Source: Uliginosibacterium flavum
GTDB taxonomy: Bacteria > Pseudomonadota > Gammaproteobacteria > Burkholderiales > Rhodocyclaceae
Direction of reading: 5' to 3'
Assembly: GCF_040566545.1 (NCBI RefSeq)
Contig: NZ_JBEWZI010000018.1
Span: 15,773-79,772, forward strand
DNA: 64,000 bases
Both the position numbers and the translations under genes were made by a program. This document shows positions 33,369 through 43,168 of the stretch, one piece after another (positions within the stretch are counted from its first letter, which is position 1; each line of letters starts with the position of its first letter). The notes below the pieces were generated by a model. That model was given only the letters and a program-made list of their open reading frames with translations, was not told where the DNA came from and made no database searches.

Positions 33369-34136
33369 TCATCGTTTGGCAGGCGGCGGGCGCTTGCCTT
33401 CAGGGGCTGATGGCGCGGTGGATGAGACCCAGCCTTTCACAAACAGCCCCAGCCCCAGACCGCCCAGGAACACCAGCCAGAAGGCCAGCACGTGCAGGTT
33501 TTCCAGCCCGCTGTGCAGGTTCATGCCGAACACGGCCGATACGCTCATCAGCGGGAAGGCGATGGCCGCGAGGATGTTGAGCTTGTGCTGCGCGCGGTTG
33601 CCGACTTCGGCGGCGCGGGCTTGTGCTTCGGAGCTGCGCGCGAGGCGGAATTCCAGCGCCAGGCGTGCATCGGCCAGCAGCAGTTCGAAACCACGTGCGA
33701 TGTCCACTCCGCGATCGCGCATGTCAATGATGAAAGCATCGTTTCCCAGTGATTCACGCGCGGCCTGCAAGGCCTGCTTCATGTTGCTCGCGGAGCGCGC
33801 CAGCGGGATCAGGCTGTCGATGATGGCGAATAGCGCATCGATATTGGCGGCTTTCTCGAAGCGGTTTTCAAGTTCGGTGTAGAGCGCTCGGTAGTCTTCG
33901 AGGTATTTGGTCAAGGCGTGATCGCCGCGATCAGTGCCCTTGTACAGCCACTTGCCTTCGGGTAGGCGCAGGAAGACTTCATGTTCGCGCTCGTTGCCAT
34001 CCGCTTTCGGTGGCGCGTGCAGTACCAGTAGCAGGTGGCCGGTCTCGAAAATGGCGCGCTGCGCGCCCCAGCTTTCGCTGCCCAGTCGCGCCGTGATCTC
34101 GGCGGGTAAAGTCCATTTGTACTGGCTGCGTTTCAT
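33369..34136 (-). CDS. CorA-like membrane protein, last gene of PspA/flotillin operon
   Basis: The 255-residue protein has the CorA form: a long charged helical N-terminal region (about 1-175), a first membrane helix ending AVFGMN followed by LHSG (about 195-205), and a second helix (FWLVFLGGLGLGLFV). GMN is the selectivity motif of CorA magnesium channels. It is much shorter in its N-terminal domain than typical CorA (316 residues), so the regulatory part is reduced. The C-terminus is cytoplasmic, Pro/Lys-rich. It follows the giant ATPase gene by 18 bases and closes the operon; a metal role is inferred. Confidence 0.85.
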   Translation of the reverse strand: MKRSQYKWTLPAEITARLGSESWGAQRAIFETGHLLLVLHAPPKADGNEREHEVFLRLPEGKWLYKGTDRGDHALTKYLEDYRALYTELENRFEKAANIDALFAIIDSLIPLARSASNMKQALQAARESLGNDAFIIDMRDRGVDIARGFELLLADARLALEFRLARSSEAQARAAEVGNRAQHKLNILAAIAFPLMSVSAVFGMNLHSGLENLHVLAFWLVFLGGLGLGLFVKGWVSSTAPSAPEGKRPPPAKR

Positions 34137-34154
34137 GCCTTCACTCCCAGTGTG

Positions 34155-37100
34155 CTATTTGCTGTCTTTGTTGATCTTGTGGCTGCGCTCGCTGCCGGCT
34201 TCCAGTGATTTTTCCAATCGCTCGACGTAGCCGGACATGCGTTTCATTTCTTCCCACAGCGTGTGGTCCAGCTTCATCTTGTGATAGGTGGCGGTCACGA
34301 GGGGCAATAACACCCGGTCGTAGGCCTCGGTCATGCCCTTGATGGCGGTTTCGATACCTGCCACATCCGGTGCGCTGTTGTTGATGCTGATTTTCGGCTT
34401 CACACCATTGAGCGTTTCGGCCAGTGTGGCCAGGCCCTGGCGCAGACTTTCGTCCAGCCGCGTGTCGCGCTTCAGACCATCGACCGCGCGCGCCAGATCC
34501 AGTACTGTGTTGGCTATGCGCATGCTAGCATCGTCGCTGCCGCCGAGTTTTTTCAGGCGCGAGAATTCATCACAGATGCTTTTCCAGCGGGCTCGCTCGG
34601 CTTCGTTCGGCGTGCCGACCAGATGGGCCAGCTTGAGCAGGTTTTCCTCTGCGCCGGTGGTCAGCGTTTGCGCTTCGCCGCGATAGTGATCGCGCAGCAG
34701 TGCGTCCAGCTCGTCGTCGTGCATCAGCGCGGTGATGCGCGCCGCCAGCTTGCTCATATTGCGATAGCTGCCCTGCAGCTTGAATGGCGGCTCGGTGCGG
34801 TAATCCTCCTGCTGCGCGGCCGATGCGATGTAGCTGGCGTTCACTTTCAACAACACATCACGGGCGCGGAACAGGCGCTTCATCAGGCCAGTCAGTTCAT
34901 CCAGTTCCTGGCCGCTGTAACCATGTGCGAATTCGCTGCCCGGCACATCCTCGCCCTCGGCCAGACGTACCAGACGGAGAATGTCTTTCGGATCGCGCGA
35001 GGCCAGTGGCTTCAGCAGCGGGTTGGCGGTGATGGCGTTCTCGATATAGGAGAGTGCGAAGATCGCTTCGCGACCCGACAGCATGTCGCCCAGATTGTAG
35101 ATGTCGGCACGGTTGGCCAGCATGTCCGGGATGCGGAACACGTCGCCGGATTCGGTGTAGGGATTGCCCGCCATTACCACGGCGAAGCGCTTGCCACGCA
35201 TGTCGTAGGTGCGAGGCTCGCCGTTCCACACGCCTTCGATGCGACGCGTGCCGTCGGCCAGTGCGATGAATTTCTGCAGAAACTCGGGGCTGGTGTGCTG
35301 GATGTCGTCCAGATACAGCATGACGTTGCTGCCCATGGCCAGGCCGAGGTTGAGCTTCTCCAGCTCCTGCCTTGCCGCCGCATGTGCGGCGCTGGCCGGG
35401 TCGAGGCCGGTGACCTCGTGGCCCAGCACCGGGCAGTTGATGCGCACGAAGACCAGGCCGAGGCGATCTGCCACGTACTCCATCAACGTCGTCTTGCCGT
35501 AACCCGGTGGCGAGATCAGCAGCAGCATGCCCATGCGGTCGGTGCGATTGCCTTCGCCTGCGGTGCCTAGTTGCTTGGCCAGATTGTCGCCAACGATGGG
35601 CAGGTACACTTCGTCGATTAAGCGATTGCGCACGAAAGTGGCCAGCGGCTTGGCTTGGAACTGGCCGAGGCGCAGGCGGTTTTTTTCCCCTGCCACCAGA
35701 TCCTGGCGCAGGGCCTGCAACTGATTGAAGGCCGGGACGACGCTGCGGCAGTGGGCGATGTAGCGCTGCCAGAAATCATTCAGGTTGAGTGTCAGCGCGG
35801 CATCGACGATGCGTGGGTGTTCGCCCAGCATTGCAGTCACGCTGCGATCCAGTTTGGCATTGACGCGCAGGCGCTGCGCCGGCAGGGCCAGTTGCAGGGC
35901 TGCATCAGCAACCCATGCGGCCGCTGATGTCGGCTGCGCGGCATCGAAGGCACGCAGCCACTCGCAGGCCAGCGCCCAGCGCTCGGCTGGCTGTGCGTTG
36001 GCCAAGTCGTTTTGCCATGCCGCCAGTTTGCCCGCGCGATCGAGCTGGCGTGACAGCTCGGCTGCCAGATCCTCGCCTGCGCCGGAAATCACCCAGGCGT
36101 CTGTGCTGCGTTCGCTGGCAAGCTGCGTTACCAGGTATTCGGCGGCGCGTGCGCGCAGGGTTTCCTCTGTAGCGGCATTGATGCCGCGCTGCAAGCCGAA
36201 GCGCTGCACGAAAGGCTGCATCGCGCCGGCAATGTCGACCGCCAGTCTTTCGAAGCTGTGACGCGCGCCAAACAGGCTGCGCATCTGTTCGGCCGCGCGT
36301 GCGCCGCGCTGGTGGGTGTCACGATCCGCGTCGAAGCAGCCGTGATACCAGAACAGCTGTGCCCAGGCGCGCTCGGTGGCGCCAAAGGCCAGCAAGCCCG
36401 CCTCGGCCTGCATGCTGACCAGTTGTTGCAGGATGCGCAGTGCATCGCTGTCGTGCACACCCTTCTGGTAACCCTCCTGGTAGCGGGCGGCGGCGAAAGT
36501 GCGTAGTTGCTCGGCGAGGCGCGGGGATGCGTCACCCTCACTACAGGCCAGCAGCAATTCATCCCAGTCCAGCGGGCCTTTGCCGTCCAGCACCGAAGCG
36601 AGCAGGCTGCCCGCCAGGTATTCGCCGCGATAGAGCTGCTCGCTCTCGGAGACCAGACTCTGGTTCCAGAATGGCTTGAGCACGGTAAGGCGTTCGTCCT
36701 GCACGGGTGCGAAGTAGTCTGTGCCTGTCAGGTGATAGAACAGGGCACTATCGCGCGGTGCCAGTGTGATGTCCAGCGCTTGACGGCTGACGGTGAAGGC
36801 GTGCTTTCCCAGGCGCAGGGTATTGCCGCCATCACTGATCAGGTCGGCACGGTCCCGCACAGCGCGCAGCGTCTGATCGCGCGCGGTCTTCAGGCGTGTA
36901 TCCAGCTCATCGGCGGCAACGGCGGCACCAATACCGCGCAGGTCCTCAATCAGCTTGCGCAGCTTGCCCAGTAGCGGATCTCCCGCGAAATAGCTGTGCA
37001 CGGCAGGCATGTCGGCGAGCTGCGCCACGCGCCGCTGCACGCCATCAAGGATGCGTTCGGCCGCGTCGACCAGCGCTTGGCTGCGGCGCTGACGCGCTTC

Positions 37101-39428
37101 CAGCAGACTTTGTTTGCGGGCAGTCATGGCTTCGTAGACCGACTCGCGCTTGGCGGCGATGTCGGCAACAAAGTTGTTCTGCTCGATGAAGCGGCCTTCG
37201 AGTTCTTCGAGTTGTGCCAGCAATCGCGTCAGCGCGTCGTCGCACTTCTCGGGCGTGTCGGCGAAGTCGAGCGCATTCTCGACAGCCTGGCCGAAAAGTT
37301 TGAACTGCGCACCGAACTCGGCTGCCGATTCATTTGCTCCCAAACCTTTGCGTGTGCGGCGCGCCTCGGCGCGCAGGCGATTGGCATCGGCATACACCAT
37401 GCCGATCTGGTCGAGAATCCGCGTGCGCACCACGGCGTCGCCACCGGGCAGGGTGCCCAGCTGTTCAGTCAGCAAATCAAGACCGGTCGCGGTTTCGTCC
37501 AGCGTTGCCAGCGCGCGGTCGATATCACCCGTGGTGGCCGCGGAAGGCAGCTGGCTGGCGAGTTTTTCCAGGGTGCCGCGATAACCATTGAAAGCAGTCT
37601 CGCCTGCGAGGAACTGCACGGCGCGCTCGCCCACGCGGGCCTGCTCGGCGCTCAGTTCGGCATCCAGCGCATCGATGATGGTCAGATCCACGTAACGCAA
37701 TTCGCGCAAGGACAGCAGCTTGCCGCGTTGCTCACGCAGACGACCCAGCGCGTGCACGAAATCATCCGGCTTGTGCCACAGCATGCTGGCCACATCGGTC
37801 ATCAGCGCACGTTGTTCGCCCTGCGCTTTGGTCAGCTCGCGAGCGGTGTCACGGCGGATGCTGTCCACCTTCTCGAATTCATCCAGCGTCTGGCGCGCGC
37901 CCTCGGCAATACGCTTGAGACCTGCCAGCAGGCCACCGGCTTCTTCGGAATCCAGCCAGAAATAGGCGTCCTGGACGCGCACGCACTGGCGGATCAGGTC
38001 TTCGTAAGCGGTGCGTGTCGGCGTCTGTTCACGCAGCGCGCGGGCAATCGCCATCAATTCTGAAATGCCGCGCACTAGGTCGGCATTGCCGATGCGACCG
38101 AAAAACCCCTTGGCCTTGGGTGTGGCGGCTGCGTGCTCTTCGGTGGAGAACGGTGTTTGCCACAACTGCATCGGGTGCACACGTGTCGGCTCTCCGCTCT
38201 CGGCCATGAAGACCAGCACGCGGCCATCCGGGAAGCGCGCATAGCCGTTGGCAAGAATGGGCGTGGCCAGTGTCTTGTTGATCAGGTTGTAGGTGAACAA
38301 TCCGTAGTGACCAATCCCTGGCGCGTAGAAAACGTAGAGCACATCCTCGCCGTTGGGCGAGCGGATCATCCGCTTGAAGCGCAGGCTGTCGACCACCTCG
38401 CCGGGCATGTCGAAGCGCTTGGATTCGCCGGACTGCAGGTAATAGCCGCCGGGGAAAATGATGCCGTGATCCTCGGGTAACTGGACGCAGGCCCGGCCAA
38501 TCGCATCGATGCGCAGCACCTTCTGGGTGCGCATGTTGTAGATCAGGAAACGCTCAATCTGTTCGCGATACGGGCGCACGCGCAGCAGGATCAGCGAGCC
38601 GAGTTTCGCGTAGGCAATATCGGCATCGGCCAGTGACTGGTTGCGATCCTCGACCGGCTCGGAAAATATGCCGAGGCCGGTCTCACTGTTGTTTTCGATC
38701 TTGACGGTCAGGTCGCCGCCTACCGTTTCAACGAATACGGTGTCGAGGATGTTTACATGCGGATGCTTGCCGTCCACATGATCTTCGCGTGTGGTTTGCA
38801 TCCATTCAAAATCATGCGTCGGAGGCAGTGCCATGTCCCGTTCGCCGCGATTGTCGACGTAGCTGACCAGCCCATCGCGATCAATGCTCCAGCGGAACAC
38901 GCGCACATCGCTGACCTGCGCACCGATGCGGAATGCAGCCAGCAGCTTGTCCTGCGTAACGCGCAACTGGATCAGCTGCGCCTGCTTGTAGTAGGCGTAC
39001 AGCTCGCGAAAATCGGAGGTAAAACGCGAGTCTTCAAGGAAGCTGCCAGCGAGCGGCACGCTCTCCAGCTCGTCCGCACCATCGTTCGAGGCTAGCCGAT
39101 AAAGCGCGAACACATCGCCCGCCGTAGTCTCGCGGCGCAGGCCCAGCGTGACGTTGTAGCCGAACAGCAACAGATCGCCGATGCGCACGATGTCGCGTGC
39201 CACGCAGTTGTTCTCGGTGCGCGCACGGGCCCGCAGGATCAGCGCCTGATCGGATTTGCCGAACGCGCCCACGCGTGCCTCGTTGAGCGCGCTGGCCTGC
39301 GCCAGCAGTGCATCCCCCTGATCACTCAAGCGCTTTTTGAGCAACTCGTAGCTGCTGCTGTCGGCGACCATGGATTCGGTCTGGTTGTCAGGCGTTTGCG
39401 TTTGTTCGGTGTTGTCCATCGTGGCCAT
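34155..39428 (-). CDS. DUF3686-type giant AAA ATPase (DNA repair ATPase-like)
   Basis: The 1757-residue protein carries one AAA ATPase module in its C-terminal third: Walker A PPGYGKTTLMEY (about 1305-1316), Walker B NVMLYLDDIQH (about 1368-1378), and MAGNPYTESGD (about 1430) at the sensor position. The N-terminal two thirds (about 30-1200) contain the DUF3686-like segment (NCVARDIVRIGDLLLFGYNV, RRETTAGDVFALYRL) and long charged helices. Proteins of this type are often annotated as DNA repair ATPases without evidence; the membrane-stress neighbours argue for another role. An alternative start lies three codons in. The gene follows the zinc-ribbon gene by 29 bases. Confidence 0.85.
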   Translation of the reverse strand: MATMDNTEQTQTPDNQTESMVADSSSYELLKKRLSDQGDALLAQASALNEARVGAFGKSDQALILRARARTENNCVARDIVRIGDLLLFGYNVTLGLRRETTAGDVFALYRLASNDGADELESVPLAGSFLEDSRFTSDFRELYAYYKQAQLIQLRVTQDKLLAAFRIGAQVSDVRVFRWSIDRDGLVSYVDNRGERDMALPPTHDFEWMQTTREDHVDGKHPHVNILDTVFVETVGGDLTVKIENNSETGLGIFSEPVEDRNQSLADADIAYAKLGSLILLRVRPYREQIERFLIYNMRTQKVLRIDAIGRACVQLPEDHGIIFPGGYYLQSGESKRFDMPGEVVDSLRFKRMIRSPNGEDVLYVFYAPGIGHYGLFTYNLINKTLATPILANGYARFPDGRVLVFMAESGEPTRVHPMQLWQTPFSTEEHAAATPKAKGFFGRIGNADLVRGISELMAIARALREQTPTRTAYEDLIRQCVRVQDAYFWLDSEEAGGLLAGLKRIAEGARQTLDEFEKVDSIRRDTARELTKAQGEQRALMTDVASMLWHKPDDFVHALGRLREQRGKLLSLRELRYVDLTIIDALDAELSAEQARVGERAVQFLAGETAFNGYRGTLEKLASQLPSAATTGDIDRALATLDETATGLDLLTEQLGTLPGGDAVVRTRILDQIGMVYADANRLRAEARRTRKGLGANESAAEFGAQFKLFGQAVENALDFADTPEKCDDALTRLLAQLEELEGRFIEQNNFVADIAAKRESVYEAMTARKQSLLEARQRRSQALVDAAERILDGVQRRVAQLADMPAVHSYFAGDPLLGKLRKLIEDLRGIGAAVAADELDTRLKTARDQTLRAVRDRADLISDGGNTLRLGKHAFTVSRQALDITLAPRDSALFYHLTGTDYFAPVQDERLTVLKPFWNQSLVSESEQLYRGEYLAGSLLASVLDGKGPLDWDELLLACSEGDASPRLAEQLRTFAAARYQEGYQKGVHDSDALRILQQLVSMQAEAGLLAFGATERAWAQLFWYHGCFDADRDTHQRGARAAEQMRSLFGARHSFERLAVDIAGAMQPFVQRFGLQRGINAATEETLRARAAEYLVTQLASERSTDAWVISGAGEDLAAELSRQLDRAGKLAAWQNDLANAQPAERWALACEWLRAFDAAQPTSAAAWVADAALQLALPAQRLRVNAKLDRSVTAMLGEHPRIVDAALTLNLNDFWQRYIAHCRSVVPAFNQLQALRQDLVAGEKNRLRLGQFQAKPLATFVRNRLIDEVYLPIVGDNLAKQLGTAGEGNRTDRMGMLLLISPPGYGKTTLMEYVADRLGLVFVRINCPVLGHEVTGLDPASAAHAAARQELEKLNLGLAMGSNVMLYLDDIQHTSPEFLQKFIALADGTRRIEGVWNGEPRTYDMRGKRFAVVMAGNPYTESGDVFRIPDMLANRADIYNLGDMLSGREAIFALSYIENAITANPLLKPLASRDPKDILRLVRLAEGEDVPGSEFAHGYSGQELDELTGLMKRLFRARDVLLKVNASYIASAAQQEDYRTEPPFKLQGSYRNMSKLAARITALMHDDELDALLRDHYRGEAQTLTTGAEENLLKLAHLVGTPNEAERARWKSICDEFSRLKKLGGSDDASMRIANTVLDLARAVDGLKRDTRLDESLRQGLATLAETLNGVKPKISINNSAPDVAGIETAIKGMTEAYDRVLLPLVTATYHKMKLDHTLWEEMKRMSGYVERLEKSLEAGSERSHKINKDSK

Positions 39429-39457
39429 CTTGAGTGTTCAGAGCTTGAAGCTGCGGG

Positions 39458-40000
39458 TTACCAATCGGCGCGCAGCAGCGCGATCAGTTCTTCGTGCTGC
39501 GGCTGGGTGTTCAGCCACTCGCGCATGCGTTTGATCTCATCGATGCAGGCGTCACCATGTTTGCTGCGCAGGGCGGTTTCGCGCAGCGCACGCAATTCAT
39601 CGCTCTGTATGCGGCGCTGCCATGCTGTGCTGACGATCTCGCCCAGGCTGGCCGTCAAGCCTGCCTGTGCCAGTGTCTGCCACTCGCCCTTGTCCAGCCA
39701 TACCAACTGGCAGGCCGGGCAATGATCAACGCGGAAATCCGGCGTCAACCCGACACGGTAGCGCTGCATCAGCCGCGTGCAGGATGGGCAGCCACGCGCC
39801 GAGGGACTGTCGCTGACCTCGTGATCCTCTGCGCCAGACTCCGCAGAGGGCGCGGCCTGCTGCCGCCACTGGCGATAGTCCGACATGTCGAGCAACACGC
39901 CACCGCAGGCTTCGCATTGCTGTGTCATTAGCCCGGGCGCCAGCTCAGCGCGGGCCAGCTCACTTTGCGCGGCGCAACTGCAGAAAAGGCGCATCCCCAT
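39458..40000 (-). CDS. Zinc-ribbon (TFIIB-type) protein
   Basis: The 180-residue protein has two zinc-binding stretches: CEACGG (about 29-34), paired with the N-terminal Cys at 7 and 9 (FCSCAA), and CPSCTRLM (about 71-78) with HCPACQLVWLDKGEW (about 92-106). The pattern C-P-x-C...C-P-x-C-x-G/L-x-W-L-D is that of the zf-TFIIB family of small bacterial zinc ribbons. The last 70 residues are helical and charged. The start codon shares one base with the stop of the TerB-like gene (TGATG at 39998-40002), so translation is coupled. The function in the operon is unknown. Confidence 0.8.
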   Translation of the reverse strand: MGMRLFCSCAAQSELARAELAPGLMTQQCEACGGVLLDMSDYRQWRQQAAPSAESGAEDHEVSDSPSARGCPSCTRLMQRYRVGLTPDFRVDHCPACQLVWLDKGEWQTLAQAGLTASLGEIVSTAWQRRIQSDELRALRETALRSKHGDACIDEIKRMREWLNTQPQHEELIALLRADW

Positions 40001-40239
40001 CAGATGCCCGTCGCCGCGCGCACGGCCTCAATCTTTGCCAGCATGGGGGGCGTCAGTTCGTCGGTCTTCAGGCGACGCAGGATGTTGCGCAGTACGCGCT
40101 TCTCGTTGGCGTCCACCACACCATCGCGCAGCGCCACGTCCACCAGCTTCTGCAATTCATCCACTCGCAGCTTGCCGTCGTCGGTGAAGCACTCGATGGA
40201 ACGGAAAGCAATCTCCAAGTAATCACGGTTCTCACTCAT
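40000..40239 (-). CDS. Small TerB-like helical protein
   Basis: The 79-residue protein has CFTDDGKLRVDELQKLVDVALRDGVVDANEKRVLRNIL at about 17-54, in which DG.VD..E matches the acidic metal-binding loop of TerB/DjlA-like domains and EF-hand-like loops. It is too short for a full TerB domain (about 100-140 residues). It is encoded 12 bases after yqiK and overlaps the zinc-ribbon gene, so it belongs to the operon. Homology to TerB is by motif only. Confidence 0.65.
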   Translation of the reverse strand: MSENRDYLEIAFRSIECFTDDGKLRVDELQKLVDVALRDGVVDANEKRVLRNILRRLKTDELTPPMLAKIEAVRAATGI

Positions 40240-40251
40240 TTCGTCTTCTCC

Positions 40252-42354
40252 TTATTTCCGGAAACCTTCGATTAATGTCTGCAGCGCAGCCTTCTGGCTG
40301 TCGTTGCCATCGCGTGCCACCTTGGTCAGCAGGGCCGCGACGCTGAGGTTTTGAATCTCGCCCGCAGAGCCACCCAATGCACCAATGATGTCGCGCACGT
40401 CGCCGACCATGTCGCGCTCGCCACTGAGGTGATCCTTGAGACCGATCTTGAGCGTGTCGCTCTTGGAAATGGCGCCGTCGATGCCCTTGCCGATGGAGAG
40501 TGCGCGCACGAAGCTGTCGAAGTAATCGCCCTGACCACCGACGATGTCGATCTTGGCATGCGACAGTGCTGCGCCCAGCACTTCGGCCTGCTCCTTGGCG
40601 ATGCCGGTCTGCGCTTCGATGCCGGCCATGGTTTCGGTGTGGGCACGCTCCAGCTGCATGCGGAATTCTTCGTGCTCGCGTGTGTCCTGGCTCATGGCCT
40701 TCATGGCCTCGAACTTCTCGCGCAGACCCTTGGCTTCGGCCTGGAAACGCGCTTCGACCACTTGTGCATCGGCTTGACCGGCCTTGACGGTGGCATCGGC
40801 ATTTGCTGAACGTACATGCACATCGGCCATACCCAGTTTCTCCTTGCCGTCGGCTTCGGCATCCATGCGCGAGCGCAGCGCATTGGCTTCGGCGGCACCG
40901 TACTTGCTGAATGCGTCGGCCTCAGCGATTTTTACCTTGGCGTCGACCATGCCTTGTTTTTCCTTGGCGTCGGCCGTTGCCATCATCACCTTGGCGCTTG
41001 CCAGGCCCGGTGCGGCCTCCATGGCTTCAAGGCCTTCGGCTTCGCGCTTCTTCGACTCGGAATCTTTTTCGGCGACCTTCAGCTTGGCGTCAGCCAGCGT
41101 GATTTCTTCCGCAGCCTTGTGGCGCGCACGGCGCTCATCCGCCTCGGCGGCTTTAACTTCCAGAACCAGGGTTTCTTCAGCCTTGCCTTCGGCTGCAATC
41201 ACGACGGCTTTCTTGTTGCGGTCCGCCTCGGCGACCACACGCAATTCCTTGATGGCCTCTTCCTGCTCGGCCACTGTGCGATCGACGATGATGCGTTCGC
41301 GAACCACATCGGCAATCGCTTTCTTCTGGATTTCGACTGCCTTGTCCTTCTCGATCTCCTGCAGCGTCACTTCCTTCTGGCGATCAACAATTTCCAGCTC
41401 GCGAGCACGCGTGACCTTTTCCTCTTCGATAGCGACGGCGCGCTTGCGATTGTTCTCGGCGACCTCTTTCTCGCGCAGCACGTTTTCTTGCTGCACGGAA
41501 ACCAGTTGCTCGGACTGCAGGCGGGCCAGCTCTGACTTCGTGTGCTCTTCCGATGCGACCTTGTTGGATTCCGCCTGTTCACGGGCGCGCACATTGTTGA
41601 TTTCACGCGCCTGGCGGGCTTCGGCGTCGGCCTGCTGACGTTCAAGCTCCAGCATGGTTTCGCGCGTTTCCACGTCTTTCTTCTTGATCTGCATTTCTTC
41701 GTTGCGGCGCAGCTCGTTGGTGCGCACGTTTTCGATGGCAGTCAGTTCGGTGATCTTCTTGATGCCCTGGGCATCCAGGATGTTGCTGGGGTCGAGCTTG
41801 GATAAAGGGGTCTGTTCGAGGTAATCGATGGCCGCGTCTTCCAGCACGTAGCCAGACAGGTCGTCACCGATCTGGCGAATGATTTCGTCGCGGAATTTGT
41901 CGCGTGCCTGATAGAGCTCGACGAAATCCATGGCCTTGCCGACGGTTTTGAGCGCTTCTGAGAACTTCGAGGAGAACAGCTCTTCCAGTGTTTCCGGGCT
42001 GGAGGCGCGCTCGCAGCCGATGCCTTGGGCCACCTTGAGCACATCCTCGGCGGTTTTGTTTACCCGCACGAAGAACTTCACCTTGATGTCGGCGCGGATG
42101 TTGTCCTGGCAGATCAGGCCTTCGGTGCCGGTGCGGTCAATCTCGACCGTCTTGAGTGCGATATCCATCATCTCGGCCTTGTGGATGATCGGATAGACCA
42201 TCCGGCCGGTGAAAATGACGTCCGGCTCGGCGCGCAGGGTGTTGACGATCATCGCGTAGCCTTGCTCCACCTTGCGGTAGAACTTGGCAAACATCGCGAA
42301 GATGACCAGCAGAAAAAGAGCGCCCAAGCCAGCGGCGATGTAGATCGGTTCCAT
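40252..42354 (-). CDS. yqiK: Flotillin-like SPFH protein YqiK
   Basis: The 700-residue protein has an N-terminal membrane segment (about 5-24), an SPFH/Band 7 domain (about 30-220; VEQGYAMIVNTLRAEPDVIF, CQDNIRADIKVKFFVRVN), a long Glu/Ala/Lys coiled coil (about 220-590; repeated RKRAVAIEEEKVTRA-type heptads), and a compact C-terminal region. This is the architecture of YqiK/flotillin, which oligomerises at membrane microdomains. It follows yqiJ by 63 bases, as in E. coli, with GAGG before the ATG. Confidence 0.93.
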   Translation of the reverse strand: MEPIYIAAGLGALFLLVIFAMFAKFYRKVEQGYAMIVNTLRAEPDVIFTGRMVYPIIHKAEMMDIALKTVEIDRTGTEGLICQDNIRADIKVKFFVRVNKTAEDVLKVAQGIGCERASSPETLEELFSSKFSEALKTVGKAMDFVELYQARDKFRDEIIRQIGDDLSGYVLEDAAIDYLEQTPLSKLDPSNILDAQGIKKITELTAIENVRTNELRRNEEMQIKKKDVETRETMLELERQQADAEARQAREINNVRAREQAESNKVASEEHTKSELARLQSEQLVSVQQENVLREKEVAENNRKRAVAIEEEKVTRARELEIVDRQKEVTLQEIEKDKAVEIQKKAIADVVRERIIVDRTVAEQEEAIKELRVVAEADRNKKAVVIAAEGKAEETLVLEVKAAEADERRARHKAAEEITLADAKLKVAEKDSESKKREAEGLEAMEAAPGLASAKVMMATADAKEKQGMVDAKVKIAEADAFSKYGAAEANALRSRMDAEADGKEKLGMADVHVRSANADATVKAGQADAQVVEARFQAEAKGLREKFEAMKAMSQDTREHEEFRMQLERAHTETMAGIEAQTGIAKEQAEVLGAALSHAKIDIVGGQGDYFDSFVRALSIGKGIDGAISKSDTLKIGLKDHLSGERDMVGDVRDIIGALGGSAGEIQNLSVAALLTKVARDGNDSQKAALQTLIEGFRK

Positions 42355-42417
42355 GTGGTGACCTCAGTAGATGGAGGGTGGAGAAAAAAGGAAGGGTGTA
42401 GGTGGCCGGGCCTGCTG

Positions 42418-43059
42418 TCAGGGTTCCGGGGCGATCAGGTAGCGGCCGCTGGCGGCCTCGTAATCAAGGATGCGGGCGGTGGAGCCCCTGGCAAGCGCGT
42501 TCGGGCCGGTGGCCCACACGCGGATATTGATCGATGCGCCATTGGTGGCGACCTCGGCGCGGCCGAATTTTTCGGTGACGCTGCCGGTCAGTACCTTGCA
42601 GGTCTGGCCGACGACTGAGGCATTGGATACCGCGTTGTGGCTGACGAACAGTTTGCGTAGCGGACGCACGATGCGCGCGGTGAGGATGATCGCCAGCGCA
42701 ATCCCCAGCAGCAGGATTGCCGTGCCGACCAAAAAGCTGAGCTGCGCTGTCGGCACCCAGGGCAGGATCCATTGGGCGGCCATGCAGGTGATGGTCCAGG
42801 AAATCAGCACCAGCAGACTGACGACGATGGAAAATGGCACACCGTTGAGCCCCATCGCGACCATGTAACTGGCCAGCACGCTGATGTCGCCGACATCACC
42901 GTCAAGCTGCGCGTCAGTGTCGATATCAATATCGATGTCGCTGGATTCGAAATCTACCAGGCCGATCAGGGCCAGCAGCCAGTAGAAGACCACCACCAAT
43001 AGCAGCGCACTCAGTATCGCAGTGGGATAACTGAATGCTGTCGCCAGAAAATCGCCCAT
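42418..43059 (-). CDS. yqiJ: YqiJ-like inner-membrane protein with OB fold
   Basis: The 213-residue protein has three membrane segments (about 12-32, 68-90 and 95-122) and a C-terminal OB-type domain (about 140-213) resembling NfeD. Between the first two lies an acidic run with alternating Asp/Ile (DIDIDIDTDAQLDGDVGD), characteristic of the YqiJ family. NfeD-like proteins pair with flotillins, and the next gene is yqiK. It follows the 111-residue gene by a 109-base gap. Confidence 0.88.
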   Translation of the reverse strand: MGDFLATAFSYPTAILSALLLVVVFYWLLALIGLVDFESSDIDIDIDTDAQLDGDVGDISVLASYMVAMGLNGVPFSIVVSLLVLISWTITCMAAQWILPWVPTAQLSFLVGTAILLLGIALAIILTARIVRPLRKLFVSHNAVSNASVVGQTCKVLTGSVTEKFGRAEVATNGASINIRVWATGPNALARGSTARILDYEAASGRYLIAPEP

Positions 43060-43168
43060 GACTCCCCCGGAATTATTATTTTACAGGTGTTGCGTACTGC
43101 CTTCGTGCGGCCTTTCATGCGCGGGCGGATTGTCCCATCCGTGCACTTGTGACTGCCTGATCTGCGTC

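Noticed and set aside
36996..38063. Plus-strand frame of 355 codons inside the giant ATPase
   Set aside because: Antisense to the DUF3686 ATPase; no family motif and no ribosome site.
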